In this document: in pieces, positions 49,076 to 58,463 of the stretch | How the letters are laid out: each line of letters starts with the position of its first letter | Numbering within the stretch: the stretch's first letter is position 1 | NCBI RefSeq assembly: GCF_009602705.1 | Contig: NZ_VSWH01000001.1 | Span: 4,451,001 to 4,515,000 of the forward strand | Direction: 5' to 3' | Length of the DNA: 64,000 nt | Origin: Chryseobacterium vaccae | Lineage (GTDB): Bacteria > Bacteroidota > Bacteroidia > Flavobacteriales > Weeksellaceae | The notes under the pieces: model-generated | Databases searched by the model: none | What the model saw: the letters and a program-made list of their open reading frames with translations, nothing else | What the model was told of the DNA's origin: nothing | Position numbers and translations under genes: made by a program

Positions 49076-49720
49076 ATGGAATTTTTACAGGACCATTCCG
49101 TCCAAAATGAACTGTTGCTGATACTGATCTCAGTTATCCTTGGTCTCATGATCGGGGCAGAACGGGAATACCGGAACAAATCGGCAGGGTTGCGCACTTT
49201 TATTCTGGTATGTTTCGGATCCTGTTTGTTTACAGTCCTTTCTATTCGTATTGGAGTAGAAAACCCTGACCGGCTGGCGGCCAATATCATTACGGGAATA
49301 GGTTTTTTAGGGGCAGGAGTAATCTTTAAAGGAGATAATAAAATTGATGGAATCACCACGGCAACAACCATATGGGCAACTGCTTCAATAGGAATGGCGG
49401 TGGGCTCCGGCTATGTTTACCTTTCTTTGGTGGGAACAGCATTGGTACTGCTTATTTTAAGTGCATTAATCTATCTTCAGGAGTTTATAGACAACCGGCA
49501 CAAGATCAGGGAATACAAAATAGCAGTTTCAGGCCGGGAAGATATAAAGTATTGTGAAAAAGTATTTGAAGATCATCATTTAAAATATCTGTTAATTAAG
49601 CTTCAGTATACCAAGGAAAACCTTTCTATGACCTGGAAACTGACAGGAGACAATAAGGACCACGACAAAATAATTCAGAGTTTGATTGACGACCCTAAAA
49701 TAATCGCTTACCAGTTTTAA
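49076..49720 (+). CDS. MgtC/SapB-family membrane protein
   Basis: A 214-residue inner-membrane protein. Its N-terminal ~145 residues hold four or five transmembrane helices with the family signature LGLMIGAEREYRNKSAGLRTFILVCFGSCLFT and IITGIGFLGAGVIFKGDNKIDGITTATTIWATASIGMAVGSG. The C-terminal ~65 residues form a small cytosolic domain (ACT-like in relatives). MgtC acts in magnesium-starvation and acid adaptation, partly by restraining F-ATPase; which of these applies here is unknown. Confidence 0.88.
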   Translation: MEFLQDHSVQNELLLILISVILGLMIGAEREYRNKSAGLRTFILVCFGSCLFTVLSIRIGVENPDRLAANIITGIGFLGAGVIFKGDNKIDGITTATTIWATASIGMAVGSGYVYLSLVGTALVLLILSALIYLQEFIDNRHKIREYKIAVSGREDIKYCEKVFEDHHLKYLLIKLQYTKENLSMTWKLTGDNKDHDKIIQSLIDDPKIIAYQF

Positions 49721-49728
49721 AATAAGAC

Positions 49729-49759
49729 AAAAAAATAAAGGCTCAAGCCTTTATTTTTT
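49729..49759. terminator. bidirectional terminator between mgtC-like and nlpE-like genes
   Basis: Stem AAAAAATAAAGGCT/AGCCTTTATTTTTT with a two-base loop. It overlaps the stop codon of the minus-strand gene. Confidence 0.8.
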
Positions 49760-50236
49760 CTTGAAAACATACAGGTCCTTGTTAGGTCCGTCTATTTCTT
49801 TACCGTCCATATCCAGCTGGATAAGCATATTTTCACCTACTTTATATTTGTATTTAGCGGTTTTACCTTTTAATGTAATTACGCTTCCTGTTGAATCCCA
49901 TTCAAAAGAACCTTTGTCATCAAATTTTGACTTTCTATCAATATATTCTTCAGTAATGCTGAACGTTTTATCGTTGTTGAGCGTTAATGAAGTCTTGATT
50001 CCCGGACAGTCAGCACATGGAACTACTGCATCATAAGTTCCGGGCCAGTCCAGTGCATTTTCTGAGGTGTCGCCCGGTGCAGAAGGTGTCGCTTTAGTGA
50101 TACTGTCTGAGGGGGTTGTCTGAACAGTTGCAGAATCCGTTGCAGGAGCTGTTGTTTCAGTAGTTTTTTCTTTTGTACATGATGCAAGAAATGCAGCAGA
50201 TGCAATTCCAAGGATTAACATTTTGCTTTTTAACAT
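49751..50236 (-). CDS. NlpE-like lipoprotein
   Basis: A 161-residue lipoprotein (lipobox FLASC) from ATG 50234-50236; an upstream in-frame ATG adds a segment that would precede a normal signal peptide and is rejected. A Thr/Ser/Ala/Pro-rich linker (~25-55) leads to an NlpE N-terminal domain: WPGTYDAVVPCADCPGIKTSLTLNNDKTF, with the CxxC typical of NlpE, which reports surface contact and copper or lipoprotein-sorting stress in E. coli. The C-terminal NlpE domain is absent, as in many Bacteroidota members. Confidence 0.82.
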   Translation of the reverse strand: MLKSKMLILGIASAAFLASCTKEKTTETTAPATDSATVQTTPSDSITKATPSAPGDTSENALDWPGTYDAVVPCADCPGIKTSLTLNNDKTFSITEEYIDRKSKFDDKGSFEWDSTGSVITLKGKTAKYKYKVGENMLIQLDMDGKEIDGPNKDLYVFKKK

Positions 50237-50390
50237 GATAAGTAATTTAAATATATTAATATTAAGCTTACTCTTAGTGAACAAAAATTACGCCATAAGG
50301 AAAGCAGGAAGAAGGGGGTTGGAAGATGGAAGTCTGCGAGGTCTTTATATGGAAATAAGGTCTTTTATGGGTAAGCTCTGCGGGATTTCA

Positions 50391-50520
50391 GGTAATAGGT
50401 AATAGGTAATAGGTAATAGGTGGCAGTTCTGTATCTCACATCAGGAAAAACCTATTCTTGATTCATTTTTATGGTCTTAACCCAAATGTCTATCATCTAT
50501 CCGTCTATTATCTTTGCTCT
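50391..50520 (+). repeat. GGTAATA heptamer array joined to dispersed repeat, copy 2
   Basis: Four copies of GGTAATA (50391-50418) run into GGTGGCAG and then the same ~100-bp arm as at 41341-41450 (inverted) and after 54943. TATCTTTG at 50509-50516 inside the arm fits a -7 box and may serve the peptidase gene 104 bp downstream. Confidence 0.75.
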
Positions 50521-50619
50521 TTCTTCCCCATCCCGCTTCAAACCACACAAAGCGAATTTTCACGGTCTTTTAATGGCAATGTTCTTAATTTTCTTCGTAA
50601 ATTGGGCAAAATTTTGATT

Positions 50620-52758
50620 ATGACAAAAAAGATACTTTTATCCGTATTTATTTTGCCGGCTGCAATGGCATTTGCACAACAATATGGAGGAATGTGGATT
50701 CCTACAGAATTGAATGAGAAGGAAATGAAGGATCTGGGAATGAAAATCTCTGCCAAAGATATTTTCAATACACAGAAGCCCAGCATAAAAGATGCAGTAG
50801 TGCAGTTCAACGGCGGATGTACCGCAGAAATCATTTCACCAAAAGGATTATTATTAACCAACCACCACTGTGGATATGGTCAGATTCAGGCGCATTCAAC
50901 CGTTCAGAACGATCTATTATCCAATGGTTTCTGGGCTAAAAATACTCAGGGAGAACTTCCGAATCCGGGAGTGAAAGTAGACTTCATTGTTGATATCAAA
51001 GAAGTGACCGATCAGATCTTAGAAGGTACAGATAACCTTGTAGAGCCCGAGTTGGCTAAAAAGATCGCTAAAAATATTGAGATCTATAAGAATTCTCAAA
51101 AAATAGAATCATATCAGTCGATTACGGTAAAGCCGATGTATTACGGCAACAAATATTATGCTTATACCATCGAGACCTATAAAGACATCCGTTTGGTAGG
51201 AGCTCCGCCTCAAAGCATCGGGAAGTTTGGAAGTGATACAGATAACTGGGTTTGGCCAAGACATACCGGAGATTTCTCCATCTTCAGAATTTATGCAGGA
51301 AAAGATAACAAACCGGCAGAATATTCAGCGGACAACGTTCCTTACGTTCCAAAACATTACCTTCCGGTTTCCATAAAAGATAAAAATGAAAATGATTTTA
51401 CCTTTGTGTTTGGTTTTCCTGGAAAAACTACAGAATATCTTCCTGCCGTAGCAGTAGAAAAGATCATGACAGATATTGATCCTGCAAGAATTGCTGTACG
51501 TGAAGTTGCTTTGAAAACACTTGATGAAAAAATGCGTACAGACAATGAAACGCGTATCAAATATTCATCAAAATATGCATCAGTAGCCAATTACTGGAAA
51601 AAATGGATCGGGGAAGTAGAAGGATTGAAGAAATCCGGTGCCGTAGAGAAAAAAGTAATGTATGAAGGTTCTCTGGTAGCCAAGAATCATGAAGTTAAAT
51701 CGACTCTTGACCAGCTGAACAAACTGTATAATGATCAGGCTCCTTATGCCCTGAACAATGCCTACTACACAGAAGTGGTGAAAAATGCTGAAACCCTGAA
51801 ACTTGCTAGTGATTATTTTGATTATATAGCATCAGTAGAAGCAGGAAGAATGGATGAAAAAGAACTGGCTAAATTAAAGACAAAACTGACTTCATTCTAC
51901 AAAGACTACAGTGCGGAATTGGATGCCAAAGTAACGGCAAAATTATTGGCATTGTATGTTAATAAAACAGCTCCGCAGTTCATCCCTGCAGGATTCAGCA
52001 AATATAAAGATGAAAATCAGAATATGCCGCTTGTTGAGGAGATGTCGAAGAACTCAATCATTACAGGAAGAACACAGGTAAACGGTGCTGCCCTGAATGC
52101 AGATATTGATAAAGCATTTTCTAATCCGGACAAGCTGATCAAAACATTGAAAAAAGACCCGGTTTTCCAATTATATCTTACCATGAGAGAAACGTACATG
52201 AAGACAGCAGATCCTCAGTATACCACTCTTCAGGGGAAAATTGATGTTCTTCAGAAAACGTTCATGGCCCAGCAGATGCAAACGGACAAAGAAAGAAAAT
52301 TCTTCCCGGATGCCAATTCTACGCTTCGTGTAACCTACGGGAAAGTAAAAGGTTCTAATCCCAGAGATGCCGTTTCTTATGCATACCAGACCCATTTAGC
52401 GGGAGTTATTGAAAAATATGTTCCGGGAGATTACGAATTTGATGTTCCTAAAAAACTGATCGATCTTTACAACAAAAAAGATTACGGAATCTATAAAGAT
52501 AAAACAGGTGATGTTCCGGTAGGATTCACTGCTACCAACCACACGACCGGAGGAAACTCAGGAAGCCCGGCACTTGATGCCTATGGTAACCTTGTTGGGT
52601 TGAACTTCGACAGACAATGGGAGGGAACAATGAGCGACATCAACTTTGATCCGCGTTTCAGCAGAAACATTATGGTAGATACCAAATACATCCTTTTCAT
52701 CATCGAAAAATTTGCCGATTCCAAATGGCTTATCGATGAAATGAAAGTGATAAAATAA
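50620..52758 (+). CDS. dpp11: S46-family dipeptidyl-peptidase, DPP11 type (Asp/Glu-specific)
   Basis: A 712-residue exported peptidase; signal peptide ILLSVFILPAAMAFAQ. It removes dipeptides from peptide N-termini in the periplasm. Catalytic His is in TNHHCGYGQIQAHS (~82-83) and Ser in TTGGNSGSPALDAYG (Ser 647). The residue 18 places after Ser is Arg (NFDRQWEG), which in the S46 family marks DPP11 (acidic P1); DPP7 has Gly there. The start at 50620 removes 54 residues that are read-through of the dispersed repeat. Such enzymes feed amino-acid catabolism in asaccharolytic Bacteroidota. Confidence 0.92.
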   Translation: MTKKILLSVFILPAAMAFAQQYGGMWIPTELNEKEMKDLGMKISAKDIFNTQKPSIKDAVVQFNGGCTAEIISPKGLLLTNHHCGYGQIQAHSTVQNDLLSNGFWAKNTQGELPNPGVKVDFIVDIKEVTDQILEGTDNLVEPELAKKIAKNIEIYKNSQKIESYQSITVKPMYYGNKYYAYTIETYKDIRLVGAPPQSIGKFGSDTDNWVWPRHTGDFSIFRIYAGKDNKPAEYSADNVPYVPKHYLPVSIKDKNENDFTFVFGFPGKTTEYLPAVAVEKIMTDIDPARIAVREVALKTLDEKMRTDNETRIKYSSKYASVANYWKKWIGEVEGLKKSGAVEKKVMYEGSLVAKNHEVKSTLDQLNKLYNDQAPYALNNAYYTEVVKNAETLKLASDYFDYIASVEAGRMDEKELAKLKTKLTSFYKDYSAELDAKVTAKLLALYVNKTAPQFIPAGFSKYKDENQNMPLVEEMSKNSIITGRTQVNGAALNADIDKAFSNPDKLIKTLKKDPVFQLYLTMRETYMKTADPQYTTLQGKIDVLQKTFMAQQMQTDKERKFFPDANSTLRVTYGKVKGSNPRDAVSYAYQTHLAGVIEKYVPGDYEFDVPKKLIDLYNKKDYGIYKDKTGDVPVGFTATNHTTGGNSGSPALDAYGNLVGLNFDRQWEGTMSDINFDPRFSRNIMVDTKYILFIIEKFADSKWLIDEMKVIK

Positions 52759-52777
52759 TTTTTAAAAACATACCTTT

Positions 52778-52817
52778 AAGAATCTATTTGAATTGAGTTT
52801 TGAATAGATTCTTTTTT
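52778..52817 (+). terminator. terminator after the DPP11 gene
   Basis: Stem AAGAATCTATT/AATAGATTCTT with a 14-base loop and T-run. Confidence 0.85.
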
Positions 52818-52828
52818 ATTTTTACAGG

Positions 52829-53827
52829 ATGAAAGACAAGATCATCAATCTATTGGCAGCCTTTGAATCGGGAGACATTGGAAAATCTTTTCCGCTGGAA
52901 TACTGTCTGCCTGTCTATCATTGCGTTTCTGATGAAAACCTGCCTCATACTAAGCATATTATCAGATATAAAAATACCCGCCAGTTTGAAGAAGACCTAG
53001 ATTTTCTTTCAAAACACTTCCAGTTTGTCAATTGGTCGGAATTTAAAGATTTTGTCAGAGGAAATTTCAAGCCAAAGAAAAAGATTGCCCTGCTTACCTT
53101 TGATGACGGGTTCAGTGATTTTTATGAGACTGTAGTTCCCCTACTGGAAAGAAAAGGAATCTATGCTTGCAATTTTATCAATCCTGCCTTTATTGATAAC
53201 CAGGATCTGATGTTCAGATGTAAAGCAAGTTTGATCGTTGATACTCTTGAAAAAAAGAGAACACTGAATCCTGAAATATATCCGCTGCTTTCACTGGAAG
53301 AGCTGGAAAGAGAAGCGGTAAAGCAGCAGGTATTACAAATACAATATAAAGAAAGAGAAATACTGGATCAGCTGGCCGAAAAACTGGAACTGGATTTTAG
53401 AGCGTATTTGCAAGAGCATCAGCCTTATCTGAGCACGGAACAATTAAAGATATTGACGCAAAAAGGTTTCGGAATCTCATCCCACAGCTGGGATCATCCT
53501 TTATACTATAAACTTTCTTTAAACGATCAGTTAGAAACCACCAACCGCACGTTCAGTTATCTTAAAGAAAACAATTTTCTATACGAAAGCTTTGCTTTTC
53601 CGTTCACTGATTTTGGGGTAAGTAAAAGCTTCTTTGATGAACTCTTTAAAAATGAAGACTTGTTCTGCAGTTTTGGATGTGCAGGAGTAAAACTGGACAG
53701 TGTAGCAAAAAATTTTCAGAGAATCCCCATGGAAACAGGAGAGGGAACCGAAAAAATTCTGAAAAGAGAAACGGCTTATTTCAAAATGAAAAAGCTGATC
53801 AATAAAAATACGATTGTAAGAAAATGA
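52829..53827 (+). CDS. polysaccharide deacetylase-family protein
   Basis: A 332-residue protein with no signal peptide. It has the NodB-homology motifs: ALLTFDDGFSDFYETVVPLLERKGIYACNF (metal-binding Asp pair) and SSHSWDHPLYYKLS (metal-binding His pair), then FAFPFTDFG. Substrates of the family are N-acetylated sugars of peptidoglycan, capsule or lipid-linked glycans. It overlaps the next gene by 4 bp (ATGA), so the two are translationally coupled, suggesting a joint step in glycan or lipid-linked sugar modification. Confidence 0.85.
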   Translation: MKDKIINLLAAFESGDIGKSFPLEYCLPVYHCVSDENLPHTKHIIRYKNTRQFEEDLDFLSKHFQFVNWSEFKDFVRGNFKPKKKIALLTFDDGFSDFYETVVPLLERKGIYACNFINPAFIDNQDLMFRCKASLIVDTLEKKRTLNPEIYPLLSLEELEREAVKQQVLQIQYKEREILDQLAEKLELDFRAYLQEHQPYLSTEQLKILTQKGFGISSHSWDHPLYYKLSLNDQLETTNRTFSYLKENNFLYESFAFPFTDFGVSKSFFDELFKNEDLFCSFGCAGVKLDSVAKNFQRIPMETGEGTEKILKRETAYFKMKKLINKNTIVRK

Positions 53828-54900
53828 TAGAATTGAAAACATTCAACAGAAAAGAACTGGAAGAATTGATCTCTTCCGGAGGTTTTCAGCAGTATGATTT
53901 TCTTCCGGTTACCAGGCATCGTGCAGAATCCCAGATCAGAAATCCAAAATCTTCAGATGAGCAAACCCTTCTTATCCTTGCCTTTTATAACGATAGGCTG
54001 GCAGGGTATGCAGGATGTTTTCCCGACAGCATTATCACAGGAGAAAAAGTAATTTCTTACGCATGGCTGAGTACATTATATGTGCATCCTGAATTCCGGA
54101 AAAAAAGAGTGGCAAAAAAATTATTGAAAAAGGCTTGTGAAGAATATGAAGGCCGGATTGCCATAACGGAGTTCACTGCTGAAGCCGAAGCTTTGTATAC
54201 AATCATGGGCATTTTCGAATATGTTTTCCCAAAAGAAGGCAAAAGATACTATTTCAGAACAGATGCCACGGGTATTATTCCTGAGAAGAAGCCGGAAACA
54301 AAAGTTTTGAAGCCTCTTTTTCAGCTTATGGATGTTATAGGCAATTCTGTACTTTCAGTTAAAAATATAAGGGTAAAAGAGCCTGATTTCCGGTATGAGG
54401 TTCTTAGCAGGATTGATGCACAAAGTGCCGGTTTTATTAATGAGTTTTCAAGCCAGCGTAATGCTGAAGAAATCAATATTTTTATAGATCATCCATGGAT
54501 TCTGGAGGGTAAGAAGGATCATCGGTATCTCTTTTCAAGTTTTGCTGAGGTTTTTAAATATTTCTGGATAAAAATCTATGATGAAAACAACAGGCTTTCT
54601 TCCTGTTTCCTGCTGCAGTTCCGCAACGGATATTTAAAAATACCATACCTGTTTTCAAATAATAATTTAGACCATGTTGTAGAATTCTTAACTTATTTCA
54701 TTGTTAAAAATAAAATAAAAGGATTGACCAGCTATCAGCCAGCTCTCAATAATGAAATAAAGGATTCAGGCACATTTCCAAAAATCTATGAACGGGATTT
54801 TAAACGCGAATATCTTTTTCATAAACAACTCTTACAGGCCCTCCCTGAAGGATTTGATCCCCACTACCAAGACGGCGACGGCGATTGTATGATGACGTAA
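53824..54900 (+). CDS. GNAT-family N-acetyltransferase
   Basis: A 358-residue protein. Residues ~30-140 are a GNAT fold: ILAFYNDRLAGYAGCF, then AWLSTLYVHPEFRKKRVAKKLLKKACEEYEGR with the acetyl-CoA pyrophosphate loop (R/K-K-R-V-A-K-K), then a final strand. The C-terminal ~200 residues lack a clear motif and may be a second degenerate GNAT-like domain, as in FemAB-type proteins. Coupled to the deacetylase before it. The stop lies directly against the heptamer array. Confidence 0.8.
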   Translation: MIELKTFNRKELEELISSGGFQQYDFLPVTRHRAESQIRNPKSSDEQTLLILAFYNDRLAGYAGCFPDSIITGEKVISYAWLSTLYVHPEFRKKRVAKKLLKKACEEYEGRIAITEFTAEAEALYTIMGIFEYVFPKEGKRYYFRTDATGIIPEKKPETKVLKPLFQLMDVIGNSVLSVKNIRVKEPDFRYEVLSRIDAQSAGFINEFSSQRNAEEINIFIDHPWILEGKKDHRYLFSSFAEVFKYFWIKIYDENNRLSSCFLLQFRNGYLKIPYLFSNNNLDHVVEFLTYFIVKNKIKGLTSYQPALNNEIKDSGTFPKIYERDFKREYLFHKQLLQALPEGFDPHYQDGDGDCMMT

Positions 54901-54948
54901 TAGGTATTAGGTATTAGGTATTAGGTATTAGGTATTAGGTATTAGGTG
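54901..54948 (+). repeat. TAGGTAT tandem heptamer array
   Basis: Six perfect copies of TAGGTAT from 54901 to 54942, then TAGGTGGCAG. The array starts at the base after the acetyltransferase stop codon. The GGTGGCAG border is the same as at 50419. Confidence 0.9.
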
Positions 54949-55135
54949 GCAGTTTTTGTATTCCCATCGGAGAAAACCTGTTTTTGATTTATTTTTTATA
55001 TTTTTTCTTAACCCGAATGTCTATCTATTCTTTATTCCGAATCTCAAACTACCAAATTTCCCTATTCACTTGCGATGCAAAATTCACTATTGACAGCCCC
55101 TATGTCTCTCATCTATCCGTCTATTATCTCACCGT
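54943..55135 (+). repeat. dispersed intergenic repeat, copy 3 (diverged)
   Basis: After the heptamers come GGTGGCAGTTTTTGTATT, GAAAACCTGTTTTTGATT, TTCTTAACCCGAATGTCTAT and a block ending in CTATCCGTCTATTATCTC, all related to copy 2, with an insertion carrying CACTTGCGATGCAAAATTCAC. No gene is present. Confidence 0.65.
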
Positions 55136-55142
55136 CTTTCAC

Positions 55143-55175
55143 AAAAAAAGACCGCCCAAATAACTGAACGGTCTC
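55143..55175 (-). terminator. terminator after the M16 peptidase gene
   Basis: On the minus strand, GAGACCG pairs with CGGTCTTTTTTT around a 14-base loop. Confidence 0.8.
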
Positions 55176-55181
55176 TATCTT

Positions 55182-58049
55182 TTAATGTCCGAAAATATCC
55201 CTCAGGCTGACTTCCGTAAAAATGCCCATCTGGTTCACGGCATCCATATCCAGGTTTTCCTTTTTGCCGATAATGGCAGTATTAAAGTGGACGGGTTTAA
55301 TTTCTGTTTTGTAAAACTGTTTCACATCTTCAAACTTCAGACTTCCGATCTGCTCATAAATATCCTTTCTGAAGTCGTGTGAAATTCCCAGCTTTTTTAG
55401 TCTTAATGTATTGAAAAATATATTATTCCGGGTGATTCTTGCTGAGGCGATCTGTTTCAGGGCTGTATTTCTTGCATTTTCAAACTGTACGGGAACTTCA
55501 GGCAGCTCTGTCATAAGCTCTGTCATCGTATCTACGGCGGTCTGGAGCTTGTCGGGCTGGGTTCCGATGTAAGTGGTAATATAATCATGGTGACCCAGTT
55601 CAGAATTGGCTGTATAAGAAACATAGGCAGAATAGGCTAAACTTTTACTTTCGCGGATTTCCTGGAAAACGATAGAAGAAAGACCTCTTCCAAAATATTC
55701 ATTAAAAACATTAATCTTTCCGAAATCAGAGGTATCCACAGGTTTTCCTCTTCCTATTTTACTCATTTCCATCTGGACCATGTCGTAATTGATAAAGTAT
55801 ACATTGCCGCCAGTCTCAGGTTCCGGATAGGATTTAGCTTCAGGAATCTGCAAACTTTCTGTTTCCGTGTATTGGTCAATATATCCTTTAAAAGCATCAA
55901 AATTCTTTCCGTAAAAGAAGATCTGGTAAGGAAATCTGAATAGCTTTTTCATACGGTCGGTAAACACTTGAGGGTGGCTGCTTTCAAGCTCTTCTTTTGA
56001 AATAACATCCGTAAAACGGGAGACACTTCCTAGTTTGGTATAAGTAGTGAGTGCCGTCATAATACGGTTTTTGTCATTTTTGGTTGCCTGGCGGTTTTCC
56101 AGAACGGTTCCTACAAATTGGCGGTAGATATCCTCATCAGGAAAAGCATTATACATCCAGTGCTGAAGAAGGGAAATTCCTTTCTCTATATTTTCTTCCA
56201 GCCCGCTCAGAGAGATCAGAAGCTGGTCATGGATGGTTTTGAAATCATTGGTAATTCCGATTTTGAAGAACTCTTTTTTAAGGTCTTCAGGGGAAAACTG
56301 ATCCGTTCCCAGGTATTGAAGCAGCTGCGTTGAAATGCCCAGATCCCTGTCGTTATCACTTCCGAACGGGAAAATAAAGTGAACCTGTGCAATATCATTG
56401 TATTTGTTCCTTACAAAGCTTATTTTTTTATCTTTTACCGAGCCAGTAGTTATTTCTTTTTGATAATCAATAAATTCAGGTTGTATATCTTCCGTTTTTT
56501 CAGCTAAAATTTCCTTCAGAAACTCCGATTGCGCCTCACGGTTGATCTTAATAGGCGTTATTCCCGGATTATCAACTCTCAGAAGCCTGTCGTTGATCCC
56601 TTTCTCTTTGTAAATGGCCACATAATTATCTTTAAAGAAAGTATTGGCAAACACAACAACATCTTCTTTGGTAAAAGAAGCATATTCATCCATTTCGTTC
56701 AGTTCCTGTTCCCATGATCTGCCTCTGATGTAGGTATCATAAAGATTGGTAGCCAATCCTTCTGCCGTTTCCAGTCCTTTCATTCTCTGCAGCTTGAAAT
56801 CGCTGATGATCGCCGGAAGCATCCAGTCTGGGAAATCTCCTTTTTTGATCAGCTCAATCTGTTCCAGAACCATTTCTATTGCTTCATCAAGTGTTTGTGA
56901 TTCTTTGGGAACAGCTACAGCAGAAAAATAACCATATTCTTTTAAACCTAATGAGAAAGCCTGTGCCCAAAGCATTTTCTGGGTCTGGTTGATGTTCAGG
57001 TCAAGAAGTCCGGCTTCTCCTCTGTTGCTAAGAATATTGGCGATAATGTCAGCAAGAATGGCTTCTCTTGTACCATAGCTGTCTGTTCTCCAGGCAATCT
57101 GTACTCTCGGGGTAGTAGGGCTTTTTACCGTTCTTTTGACAATTTCAGTCATAGGCTGTTCAATAACCGGAGCTTTTTTCGGCAGCTCTTTATAAGGAAG
57201 AGCTCCGAAATATTGGTCAACCAATTGAATAGTTTCTTCAAAATTCAGATCACCTACCAGAACCATCGCATAATTATTCGGAACGTAATATTCATCAAAA
57301 TACTTATGAATAGCCTTCATAGAAGGATTCTTCAAGTGTTCCGGTTTTCCCAGGGTAGTCTGCTGTCCGTTAGGATGAGTGGGAAATAAAGCATCCATCA
57401 GTTCATAACTCACCAGTCTGCTGTCATTATCCTGAGCCCTGTTGAACTCTTCATACACCGACTCCAACTCCGTATGAAAAAGGCGGAGAACCATTTCAGA
57501 AAATCTTTCCTTTTCAATTTTCAGCCACTTTTCAAGTTCGTTGTTCGGAATATTATTTTTGTAAACCGTTTCATCAAACCAGGTATGGGCGTTCGTTCCG
57601 CTGGCTCCCAGTGACGAAATCGCTTTGTCATATTCGTTGGCGATGGCGTATTGACTGGCTTCCTGAGAAATTTCGTCTATTTTCTTATAGATTTCTTTTT
57701 TCTTTTCAGAATCCTGTTCTGCCTTATGCTGTTCATACAGTTCTGAAATCTGGTCCAGAAGCTCTTTTTCCTTTTCCCAGTTCTGAGTACCCAATCTTGA
57801 AGTTCCTTTAAACATCATATGTTCCAGATAATGCGCAAGACCAGTGTTATCAGAAGGATCATTATTGCTTCCCGTTCTTACAGGGATGAAAGTCTGTATT
57901 CTGGGTGCATCGAAATTTTGAGCAAGAAAGACCTTCAGACCATTCTTCAGGGTGTAAATTCTTACTTTATTTTCGTCATGTGTTATGGTAATATATTCGT
58001 AGTTATTAGTATCCGTATGGACTGTTTCCGTATATTTTTTGTCAATCAT
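55182..58049 (-). CDS. M16-family zinc metallopeptidase (pitrilysin/insulinase type)
   Basis: A 955-residue protein with two tandem M16 halves. The inverted zinc motif HxxEH is at residues 73-77 (GLAHYLEHMMFKGT), followed about 75-130 residues later by ELESVYEEFNRA, which supplies the third ligand Glu. The C-terminal half (from ~520) is an inactive M16 domain with the usual RYxF-like closing residues. No signal peptide, so it is probably cytosolic. The single-chain double-domain layout matches pitrilysin; the peptides it degrades are unknown. Confidence 0.9.
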   Translation of the reverse strand: MIDKKYTETVHTDTNNYEYITITHDENKVRIYTLKNGLKVFLAQNFDAPRIQTFIPVRTGSNNDPSDNTGLAHYLEHMMFKGTSRLGTQNWEKEKELLDQISELYEQHKAEQDSEKKKEIYKKIDEISQEASQYAIANEYDKAISSLGASGTNAHTWFDETVYKNNIPNNELEKWLKIEKERFSEMVLRLFHTELESVYEEFNRAQDNDSRLVSYELMDALFPTHPNGQQTTLGKPEHLKNPSMKAIHKYFDEYYVPNNYAMVLVGDLNFEETIQLVDQYFGALPYKELPKKAPVIEQPMTEIVKRTVKSPTTPRVQIAWRTDSYGTREAILADIIANILSNRGEAGLLDLNINQTQKMLWAQAFSLGLKEYGYFSAVAVPKESQTLDEAIEMVLEQIELIKKGDFPDWMLPAIISDFKLQRMKGLETAEGLATNLYDTYIRGRSWEQELNEMDEYASFTKEDVVVFANTFFKDNYVAIYKEKGINDRLLRVDNPGITPIKINREAQSEFLKEILAEKTEDIQPEFIDYQKEITTGSVKDKKISFVRNKYNDIAQVHFIFPFGSDNDRDLGISTQLLQYLGTDQFSPEDLKKEFFKIGITNDFKTIHDQLLISLSGLEENIEKGISLLQHWMYNAFPDEDIYRQFVGTVLENRQATKNDKNRIMTALTTYTKLGSVSRFTDVISKEELESSHPQVFTDRMKKLFRFPYQIFFYGKNFDAFKGYIDQYTETESLQIPEAKSYPEPETGGNVYFINYDMVQMEMSKIGRGKPVDTSDFGKINVFNEYFGRGLSSIVFQEIRESKSLAYSAYVSYTANSELGHHDYITTYIGTQPDKLQTAVDTMTELMTELPEVPVQFENARNTALKQIASARITRNNIFFNTLRLKKLGISHDFRKDIYEQIGSLKFEDVKQFYKTEIKPVHFNTAIIGKKENLDMDAVNQMGIFTEVSLRDIFGH

Positions 58050-58463
58050 AGATCAATTCATTTCATTCCTAAAATCCGAATGTATTACAAATGTAAGGAA
58101 TCAGATAAAAATGGCGTTGCTTTTTCTTATTAACATCAGTTTGGGATAAGAATTTCTGGTTTAGGCAGGTTTGAAGCTGGGAGCTGGAAGAGGGAAGCTA
58201 TAAAGGCCATCAATAATAAATCTCATTCTATTTTATCTTTTTTAAGATAATTTGATTTTAAAGAGACCTTTAATCATAGCTTCCATCCTTTAATCTTAGT
58301 TTCCTTAACCTAAGCTTCTATGTTATTATTACATCTATAAGACTGATTGAGAGCAGGTAAAAGGCAGCATGTGCTTTTGTCTTTTTCATCCTTTCAGAAA
58401 ATTCCCTTTTTCCCTCGGGGAAAATTCAATAAGTTTGCATCAGGTTTTCCAAAAATAACGACT
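58050..58463. other. intergenic region between M16 peptidase and sigma-54 regulator genes
   Basis: 414 bp with divergent genes on both sides. It contains a purine-rich repeat-like stretch (gaagctgggagctggaagag near 58170) similar to fragments near 7.9 and 50.3 kb. No ORF or RNA gene is supported. Confidence 0.5.

Noticed and set aside
50458..50619. 54-residue N-terminal extension of the S46 peptidase
   Set aside because: The extension is the dispersed repeat read through in frame (the same residues appear in an unrelated frame near 41.4 kb), and the signal peptide begins at 50620.
54901..54948. CRISPR-like array
   Set aside because: The units are only 7 bp and contiguous with no spacers; it is a simple tandem repeat.
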